In this document: positions 55,441-64,000 of the stretch, piece after piece
Numbering within the stretch: position 1 is the first letter of the stretch
Layout: the number at the start of each line of letters is the position of its first letter
Assembly: GCA_013368375.1 (NCBI GenBank)
Contig: JAACJP010000034.1
Span: forward strand, 310,001-374,000
DNA: 64,000 nucleotides
From: Tricholomella constricta
Taxonomy: Eukaryota > Basidiomycota > Agaricomycetes > Agaricales > Lyophyllaceae
Reading direction: 5' to 3'
Made by a program: the position numbers and the translations under genes
Notes under the pieces: generated by a model
What the model was told of the DNA's origin: nothing
The model's database searches: none
The model's input: the letters and a program-made list of their open reading frames with translations, nothing else

Positions 55441-57668
55441 ATGTCCAAGCCTGCTCTCGATTCTGATCTTTATGGAGGTTTGACAGCCCTCAAGTCCTCT
55501 CTAATCATGTGCTGAATGAACTATATAGACATCTACGGCGACGATGACATCGACTACCCTCAAACTGAAACAGCCGACGACTCGGAGCCTACGCTGGACG
55601 ACGAGCCGCCAGAACAGAGCACACCTTCTCCAGTGAACGAATCAACTTCCCAGCAGTCAAAGAAGCCCCCGCCAGCCTCGCAAGACCCTCATCGTTCACT
55701 ACCCCCTAAGCCCATGTCGCCGAATTCACTATCATATTCAGCCCAAGTAGCCCAACAATTTTCAGCCTACCAACAAACTCCCAGTCAAGAACGCCAGCAG
55801 CGCGCCGAAATCCCACTGCCGCAGAATCCCCGGGCTTCAGGGGCTGCCTCTACCTCAAACATGGCACGCGAAGATACCTCTTCTTCCGACAATGTATTTG
55901 GCAAAAAACCATCCGAGATGCACGATTCAGGGTATGTGTTTTTTTCCCTCTCAAAGACAACTCGTCGCGGGCGTTGTGGCCCAAGGAACGTTATTATGTT
56001 CTATGTTTTGTTCCTTCCGTTATACCCGTCTACGAGCAAAATACCAGCTACGATACTTTGCTATCCTGCTCCAGTGACACATTTCTCTCTTTTTTTGTCT
56101 CTTTCAGTCTCTCTAGCGTTCAGTGTCTTTGCTCTGGGTACTAATAATCTCGCTACTCCGCGGCCTCTTCAACTCCGCCGTACTATCCACTGCATACTAT
56201 CGTTTTACCCCCACCTGCCCCTTCACTACGGTCCGACTTATAGCAAACTGTTCATTGGCGGTCTCAACTGGGACACAACAGATGGTATCTTGCCCTTACA
56301 CCACATCGCCGTATGTAGCGCTAATGGTCACTCGCTTGTCCCCCTCCCCCACTGTCTTTTTTCCGAGCAGAAGGTTTGAGAAATTACTTCTCCCAGTTCG
56401 GAAAGGTACAGCACAGCACCTCGCCTTTCCCTGATAGATCACCCCTCACACTGCAGCAAAGGTCGATGCATGCACCATCATGCGAGATCCGTCGGGCACG
56501 TCCAGGGGTTTCGCCTTTCTGACGTTTGAGGACGCAAACGCGGTCAATGCCGTCGTCGCGTGTGACCATGTCCTTGACGGTAAAGCGGTACGTAGAAGTC
56601 AAGTGTATATTCTCAGACATAAGGCTGACGTCTGGCAGATTGACCCGAAACGGGCTATACCTCGCGAAGAACACTTGAGAAATACCCGGTATTTTGTTGG
56701 GGGCCTTTCTCCGACGACAACTTCCGATTCTATGAAGGAATTTTTTTCTGCATACGGGAAAGTCGTCGATGCTACTGTCATGGTCGACCGTGAATCCGGC
56801 CGTTCCAAAGGATTTGGATTTGTCACGTACGAGGACGCCAGTAACGCCGACCAACTCGTAGGAAAGATTGGGCTGATCCTGGACGACAAGCAGGCGCGTA
56901 TTCATTCTTTTTCTTTCATTTGCGTATGCTAATGGGCTCTTTCTCTCGCAGATCGAAGTCAAGATGGCCCAGCCACGCAGTCAGCGTGATCAAGCTCGCG
57001 CTGCGGTCACGTCAACCGGAGTTGGCGGGCGTGACACCACCCCCACGTTCTCAACCCAAGGGAATCAGGGCATGAGCAGCAACATATCCTTTACGCAACA
57101 GCAGCAGCCGAACCAGATGTCGATGATGTTCCAACGGCCGATCGGACAGGTGCCGATGATGGGCGCCAATATGCCCATGATGAACATGAACCCGATGGCG
57201 ATGGCCGCTATGGGCATGGGCATGGGCGGGTTCAACCCCATGGCGGCAGGGATGAATGGTATGAACATGATGGGTGGCATGAATGGCATGAACAGCATGG
57301 GCGGCGCGATGAACAGTATGGGAAACATGAACGCCATGTCCGGGATGGGCAACATGGGCGCCATGCGGTTGGGGATGGGACCGATGGGCATGGCCGGGAC
57401 AGGTATGGGTGCGGGTGGGATGGGTACGGGTGGGATGGGTGCGGGTGGGATGGGTGCGGGGATGGGAGGGACGGGAATGGTGGGTGCGGGTGGGATGGGT
57501 GGGATGAATGCGATGGGGATGGGAATGCGCCCCAATATGGCTGGCATGGGCGTAGGCGCCGTGAATCCCAATTTCGGGAGAATGACGATGAACGCGGCGG
57601 CGGCGGGCCCGGGGCCTGCTCGTATAACCTCCCGGGGCCAGCACAGTTTCCACCCATACTCACGGTAA
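55441..57668 (+). CDS. HRP1: Hrp1-type RNA-binding protein with two RRMs and Met/Gly-rich tail
   Basis: hnRNP-like protein; the yeast homologue is cleavage factor IB in mRNA 3'-end formation and shuttles between nucleus and cytoplasm. Exon 1 (55441-55477) MSKPALDSDLYG joins exon 2 (from 55529) DIYGDDDIDYPQTE. A disordered acidic and Gln/Pro-rich N-terminus precedes RRM1 (RNP2 KLFIGGLNWDTT, split by introns near 55935-56240; RNP1 SRGFAFLTF). RRM2 has RNP2 YFVGGLSPTTT and RNP1 SKGFGFVTYEDAS. The tail from about 57070 is a run of MG, GMN and GGMG repeats (56-60 per cent Met and Gly by eye) and ends SRGQHSFHPYSR. A 300-nt stretch at 55935-56240 is likely intron plus a short exon and is the least certain part. 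It converges tail to tail with TSC2. Confidence 0.85.
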
Positions 57669-57905
57669 ACTCTGTTGTACTTTGATTACCCCTGGTTAGT
57701 ATCTTATCTTGCTTGCTCCCATGCTCATTGTGAAAGGTTGTAAGTTAATGTCAAACTGTCCTTAGTGACCCGTGACGCAGAAAATCATGTAGTAAACCGA
57801 GTGATAGATTGCACAGTGCAAGGTTACATGCATTCAAACTATATGTAATCTAAGCATCCTGGGAGGTCATGAGACGAGTTGATACAATAGAGGAGTGTTC
57901 CAGTC

Positions 57906-60900
57906 CTAATACGTCGTTGTGAAATCTCTGACGGCCTCTAGACTCATCATACCCTGACCAGGATCGGGCGGAGTCGCCGCGGGTGCGATCTGGTTTTTGA
58001 AACGGCGAATAGATTCTAGACGTGTTCGCCAGTTAGTCTTCATTTCTAAGCGCACCGTGTCTCGCTGCGTATGGGAAAACACCGAGGCGAACCAATCAGC
58101 CAATTGGCTGAGTTGTCGAACAAAGTGGGGTAGAATTTCGGCGGAGATGAGCTTGAAATGACCGATTGGAGCAAACTCGGTCATGCCAGGCGCACGCTGC
58201 ACAGTGACCTTGAAATACTCGTTTTCATGAATGTTGTTAGAAAATGCGGCAATGGCGCCCAAGGAGTGTGGTTCGATGACGATGTTCACGAATTGGAATT
58301 GAGTAGCCAAGGTGTCGAATCGATAGGGGTGGCCTGAATCGTTCCAAACGATTCGGACGTAATCATTGCCAATGTGGCGCTTTTTGTTGTTACATTGCAG
58401 GTCGTCCTCGTTGGTGGGCATCATGGTGGCTGTGTGGTAGAGGACCTGCCCGATATCGTCCCACCACGCATATGCATATTCTCCGTCCTCATCAGGATCA
58501 AGGCCACCAGCATATACGTCACGTTGGCCTCGCAGATTAATAAGTCTCCCGAGCCCTTCGAGGAACCGTGTATATGCAGGTGAACCATGAGTGTTGCGGA
58601 GAATCTCAGCTTCCTCTGTCTGGCCAGGCGCAACATACATGATGCCGACTTTGTGTGTATCGATCACAGGTATCCTGTCGATGCTTGTCACGAATTTGGA
58701 GACGACGGCTGTGTCGGTGATCGTTCGCACATAAGACGGGTTTGTACGCTCGGGGTACGAAGATAACTGGAGGGAGAAGAAAGAGGGATCGACCTGCACA
58801 TCTTTCCGGCGCTGAGAGGGGGCCGTTCCACTCCAGACATAGCCAGTAATGGGGTTGGGATGTGGAGTAGCGAGGTCGTCGTCACCGGGTGTTGCAAAAA
58901 CTCGACGAACCTCTGCCTGGCGACACTATGAACCCCTGACATTTGATCGAGAAGGAAGGTAGCTTACCTCATGAGTCGATGGTGAATTGGATGTTGGGGA
59001 CTCTGCTCGGTCAGGTGATAATGCTTTGGGAGGGTTGCGTTTCATCATAAGCATCGCAGGCACCGAGAACAAATCGGGATCGACATCGCCAGACCCAACA
59101 AGCGGAGCATTCTCCGTGCGGCATAAGAACTTCGTGAACCCAGATGGACGTCGACACAGCACCTCGATCCAGCCCCGCTTCGCCAGCGTACGGATGGTAA
59201 TAACGGAGTGCCCCAATACCCATGTCTTCTCGCTCACTATGGAGTGTGAAGGCTTCTCTGCAGGTGGGTTCATAACGATGTCGTTAAACACGGAGGGAGC
59301 TGGGCGGGGATCGGCGCTTGCGTAGGTATATCGGGCAAGCCAGTCGAAGCAAACCTCGGTGGGGTCGTCAATCTGTTCATTGCCTTCGTTCGCCAGGAGA
59401 AGCTGACGAGTTATGTAGGGGACGTGCCGAGGTCGGTCAGGTAGTTTGAGGGCCAGGAACCAGACATAGACGACTGTGTAAGATAAAATGCGCACGTGTT
59501 GCGACAGGGCCCAAGACTGAGTAGACGTCGAGTCAAGCCGGTTGTAGTGCTGGAGGTATTGAAGGGCGACTCCAAACACCATTTTGTAATCGTTCTCTCT
59601 GAAATTAGCGTATAGAGGTGGGAGGGAGCCGATGAGGAATAGGAAGCCAAGGATGTGGACGGCCATATTGGCGCCGGACATGATTTGAGAAAGCATCTCC
59701 AATATCCTCGGTAAACACTTTGTCATAGATGACTGTAACTCGAAAGCCGAAAGCGAGAGGGCATGCAGACAGCACTTGATAGTCGAAAATTGACCGACAG
59801 ATAATCCAGTCTGGAAGACTTCAACTAGGAGATGACATTGCTTGAGGTCAAAGCACCGCCGGTAGCTGACCAACACGGAAAGCGTGTGATAGGCCAGCCC
59901 CTGCGCATCGCGAGGCTTGATGGATTGGTCCTCGAGATGCGCTGCCATCTCACCGCTCAGAATGCCAGCGCAAATGACAGAGAGCATTCTAGAGATGGCC
60001 CCTCTGGCCTTGGGTCCGCAGAACAGGTGCTTGTTCGCGAGCTGCACGGGGAGATGAGACAAGACGTAAGATAGCACGTCCCAGTTTGTCTCCTTCTCTA
60101 GAATCCCGATAATGGCGCCAAGGTATAGCGAGATGGGCAGTACGAGCCGCTGCTCACGCGCATTTGGATCGTACGACATCAGCCCCTCGCTCGGGTCGAC
60201 ATCCGCCACCACAAAAGGGAACGTTTCGGGGACGTACCACAACGGCGCGAGCGGCTTAAAAATGGGCGTGCGCGTCAGCGTGGTAGTCGCCCTGGAGCGA
60301 CTTCTACTCTTGGTTGTCGTGCGCGAAGGCACAGCGGTACTCCCGCGCCCGCGGGAAAGTTGACGCCCCTCCCTTGAAACTCGAGCACGCGCTTTGCGCA
60401 GATCGGTTTGATCGCTGGCAGACTGCTCCTCGGGCCGAGGTGAAGGGGTAGCAGAGCCCCAGACGCGGTTAATGAGGGTGGAGAGCATTTTGACGTGAGA
60501 TGGGGTCTCGTGCGTGAAATACAGGCGGTGATCGCGGTCTGCGCGCAGGCGCATCAGGAACTGCAATGCCGTCAGCCGGGCGCGGGTCGACTTGCCCTCG
60601 TTTATAATGCCAAGAAGGATGTGATAGATGCGTATGGCAAGCGTGACGTTGCTGGGTTCCAATGCGTACGGTGTGAACGTCAACTGGCTGAATATGCAGG
60701 CCAGCGCAGAGACGGCTGCTACGACGCGAGGGGTGCTTGGGTTCTCCGGAGGGGTTGGAGCAACCATCGGCTCATCGGGGACATCCTCTAGAACCTGCGG
60801 CTGGATTGACTGGGAGCGTGAAGAGTGCCCAGTAGTCAGGGAAGATATTATGGACATGATACCTGTGTCCTTTTCTTTCTCCTTGGTGGGCACAGGATGC

Positions 60901-63385
60901 CCAGGGTGCTCGCTTTGTGACCGCGAAACACTCGACGATGGCATGTTTGTGGGCGTCGGAACCGGGGGAGACGGCGATTGAGTATCAGCGGTAGCGATGG
61001 ACACCGTATCGCCCACGTCGTCTTCCTCGTCATGCTCTTCTTCAGAGGCGGCAGCCACCAGGAGATCGATGAACTTGGAGACAGTATCGTCTGCGAGGTT
61101 CGCAGACTCCACGGTCCGAAGGACGACCTCATCGCCCAGAATTTTCCAAGCAACGTCCCCCACGTCTTTGTCCCCGCCTTCCTCCAAAGACCGAGCACAG
61201 AACGCCAGAACCATGTCAGCTAAGGGCTCGCGGTACCCTTTCATATCGCGCACGCTCTCGTAGACATCGACGAGTGCCTCCATAATGGCGCGCCGGGTCA
61301 GCGGGCGGCGAATGCTGACCAAACTGCGGTTGCCGAGAAGGTTTTTCCAGTTTGTGAGCCATTCGGGCGAGGTTGGAGAGAGGTCGTGCTGCTCTGTCAT
61401 GACGCGTGGGAGGTCGGCTGTGTCTGCATCTGTGAGGTTGTCCGAGATGTGGATGAGAATTGTCGACAACAAAGGGCTTGTTGGTGTCGCATGATCACGC
61501 GAGAGCAGGACAGAGAGGCTACGAAGGAAGGGAGTAGGTGCCGTGGGAGACTGGGAGAGGGGGAGGATGTATGGAGTCCCATCGCATTTCCTAGGAAAAG
61601 GGATTAGAACATGTTCCAGTTGTATAGATGAGGATCTCACTTGAGAGGAATTACATATTCGACGAGTTTCTCGAGAGTCTCCCCCACGACATAAGCTTCT
61701 TCCTCGTCGAGACCACCCTTCTCGTCCTCTCCCCTCGCATCAAGCTCCTGCCAGATATCCTTCAATACCCCGGCTGCCTCCTCGAGAATTTCCTCCTTCC
61801 CCTCGCGCACTTTCTCGACATCACCCTCTTCGCACCCTTCCAGCTGCCACCCGACCCACACCTCCACGCTCCGCGTGAGCACCTTTCCCAGCCGCCCCGC
61901 ATCCCACCCGTTCCGCCCGAGCCCCAGCGCTGACGTCGTGTAGTCCTCCTTCGGCCATGCACGCTCCATCAGGTCCCGTTCCAGGTTCAGTTGTCCCGGC
62001 GCACCCGAAGGCGAGTACCCGACCGAGCTCTCGCGCGAGATGTACGCCCGCGCGAGCCGTGTCGCGAGAGCGCGCCGCACGTAGTTCCGGAAAGTTCTGT
62101 GGGCGCCGAGCGAGGTGTGTACCGCAGCGTGCACGGCTTTGAGCCGTTTTGTGAGATCGAAGGCGGGCGGGGGGCGAGTGCCTTTGGCGGAAGAGGGAGG
62201 GAAAAGGTGTTGTTTAAGAATGAGCATGCAGGTGGTTGAATAGGGCCCAGAGAAGAGGGCGTTGAGCGTGTCGGTGATCTTGTCTTCTGACGTTGGCTTC
62301 CTGGCTGGGTGAGGAAGGACCGAGAGGCGGGGAAGGGGAGAGGAGCAGAAGGCCAGGGCACGAAGAAGGAGGGGGAGGATGGTTTCGAGGTAGGAGGGAG
62401 AGAGAGTTTTTAGTTGGGAAGAGAGGTGATCGAGATAGAGGCTGATTGCTATGTCGGCGGGGTGTTTCGCATAGGGAGGGATTGTGGAAGAAGAAGACGT
62501 CGGGGAAGGTAGGGAGGAAGCGGAAACAGAGGACTGGTTTCTTCTATGAGACTGGGACGACGGCTTGGATGGAGTGCTGGCGTTGGACTGGCCTTCGGCC
62601 AGGGGAGACGAGGCCAGCCGATCCTGAGCAGTGGGTTTGTTCAGCAAAAGAACAGACCGATCGACTAGGTCGGCGTAAAAGTCCAGGATGCCCGCCAGAT
62701 TCTCCTCTGATATCCTTGCAGTGGTATCCACATTGCTGAGAACGCCGGACATGAACTTTGCCAAAACATCTATGCTCCGTTCTCGCTCTGCCCTCTCCCC
62801 GCGCTCCGGCACCATATCTGCCCTCAGAAAGCCCTCGAATGCACATGCAATCCAAGATTTGAGGACGTTGAGAAAGTCCAGTTCAATTCCGACGACATCA
62901 ACGCCATATTTCGTCAGAGAACGGAGGGCCTTGAACCGGGGTTCCCAAAGATCGGGTCCCCAGGAGTTGAAGGAGCCCAGGAATAAGGAGAAATAGGACA
63001 AGCGATCGGCGGTGGCAAGGACGGCAGCCTCGTGGTTCTCGCAATAGGCGGAGAGGACGTCATAGCCTGCCGCCTGGACGGCCACCGGGGAATCAGCATG
63101 GCACAGGGACGCGAGGACAGGGTTGAGAGCTGCGCGACGGGGCAAGGGGGAGTGGGAAGAGAGGGCACTTGCGAGGGCTCGTGCGTGGGCGAGACTGGGT
63201 ACGGCAGGGGGCGTCAGGGCGTCGATCAAGGCGTCGAGGGACAGCGGTCGCGCGGCTGCGGCAACAGGCGGGACCTGCGGTGCAGACGTTGTTTCCGTGC
63301 GGGCTCTGCGCCATCCAAACGGCGGAAAGCTCGTGGTGTTGGCTCGGGGACGAGACTTGCTGTGTGCATCTGCATCCCGCGACAT
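57906..63385 (-). CDS. TSC2: Tuberin homologue, Rheb GTPase-activating protein (TSC2)
   Basis: GAP for the small GTPase Rheb, acting with TSC1 (hamartin) to restrain TORC1. Three exons: 61642-63385, 58968-61590 and 57906-58925, joined by introns of 51 and 42 nt that fit in phase (VIPLKKCDGTPYIL; STHE then CRQAEVRRVF). About 1,795 residues, close to other tuberins. The N-terminal 1,400 residues are alpha-helical (HEAT-like) with disordered inserts (for example GHSSRSQSIQPQ, SKSRSRSRATTTLTRT). The C-terminal RapGAP domain includes VGIMYVAPGQTEEAEILRN, RFLEGLGRLINLRG and KKRHIGNDYVRIVWNDSG, whose NDYVRIVWND is the catalytic asparagine thumb helix. PYRFDTLATQFQFVNIVIEP and a tail SIRRFKNQIAPAATPPDPGQ follow. 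No lesion is seen. Confidence 0.9.
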
Positions 63386-63565
63386 TCACAGATTTCGCGC
63401 AATGCGGTGTTGGTTGGGGGATCTGCAACGGAGGGCGTTAAGATCGTGAGCAGACTATGAGCAGGCTGTGAGCAGGCGTTAAGATCGTGGGCGAACAGTG
63501 AGCAGGCAGTTGTGCACAACGTCAAGATCACAATTTCAAATACATGGACTCAGACATCACTATCA

Positions 63566-64000
63566 CTACACTGATCCCTCTCTGGCCAGCTCTCGGATCC
63601 GCTCAATCGTATGCTCTACCCCAGCCCCGATAACCCTATTCAGCTCCTTGGGCTCGGGCAGGGCCTTGCCCTCGAACCCAGGAATCCCATTCGCAAACGA
63701 GAATGTCAATGTCAGCTCCCCATCTGCATCGTACGAGAGCACGTTTGTGATGCGTATTCCCGTCGAAGGCATCTCAAAATATGCCTACATCACCAGATCA
63801 GCAGTTCTGCCACATCCAGCGCACAAAGACCTCACGATTGTGCTTTCATAAAGTTCGATGTTCTCAGTGATAGGCTCCCCATGATGGAAACGAACAGATC
63901 TCACGATCTGCTAGGAAAACGTAGGTGACTAGAGTATGCGCCACTATAGTGATACGCACCTTTGTGCCATCGTCACTCAGGACTTCGCATGAAGTGATGG
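63566..64000 (-). CDS. DUF1857 family protein, 3' part (cut by window edge)
   Basis: Small fungal START-like protein of the DUF1857 family; its function is unknown. Visible exons on the minus strand: 63960-64000 (EVLSDDGTK), about 63836-63907 (IVRSVRFHHGEPITENIELY, then ESTI) and 63566-63784 (AYFEMPSTGIRITNVLSYDA, then GELTLTFSFANGIPGFEGKA). The end is EHTIERIRELAREGSV at the stop at 63566-63568. Phases fit across both introns. The N-terminal part lies beyond the window. Confidence 0.75.

Noticed and set aside
57051..57653. Long minus-strand ORF(s), up to 200 codons, rich in His/Pro/Ser
   Set aside because: They are the antisense of the Met/Gly repeat tail of HRP1; the low-complexity DNA lacks antisense stops. 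The plus-strand frame continues real RRMs.

Overview
The window is nuclear DNA of a filamentous basidiomycete, most likely an Agaricomycete. Genes are compact and split by many 45-70 nt GT-AG introns, intergenic gaps are short, and the gene content is fungal: Nhp6, Kes1/Osh4, BiP with a C-terminal HDEL, a GEN1/Yen1 nuclease, a tuberin-type RapGAP, Hrp1, Lsb5 and secreted GH3 and DUF5648 proteins. CDS coordinates below span first to last coding base including introns; exon joins were read by eye from splice signals and family conservation.

Layout. 1-1478 holds the 5' part of a carboxypeptidase S gene (minus). 1956-12226 is accessory: two direct copies of a multi-kilobase locus (about 1956-6182 and 7474-12226) flank a broken MCM3 pseudogene. 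Each copy has a CACGTG promoter element, an ORF of a family I do not recognise (called the WHDP family here), a proline-rich minisatellite, an array of about 255-bp modules carrying splice-site-like signals, four tail exons and a 12-bp minisatellite. A third, inverted and diverged copy lies at 22235-23670.

The rest is ordinary gene-dense chromosome: NHP6 and OSH4-like (head to head), a secreted GH3 glucosidase, a membrane protein, an amino-acid permease, a secreted DUF5648 protein, NAA30, KAR2/BiP, a FluG-type amidohydrolase, a 684-bp TA-flanked MITE, a BolA protein, an unknown protein, an ARMT1-type phosphatase with five micro-exons, a secreted amine oxidase, a second membrane protein, GEN1/YEN1, a NagZ-like GH3, LSB5, HRP1, TSC2 and a DUF1857 protein cut by the right edge.

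Most neighbours are housekeeping genes with no shared pathway; fungi lack operons and I infer none. The best candidate for something undescribed is the WHDP locus: three copies share a promoter box at nearly fixed distance (114-129 bp), and their downstream modules keep spliceosomal intron signals while exon sequence, copy number and reading frame change.
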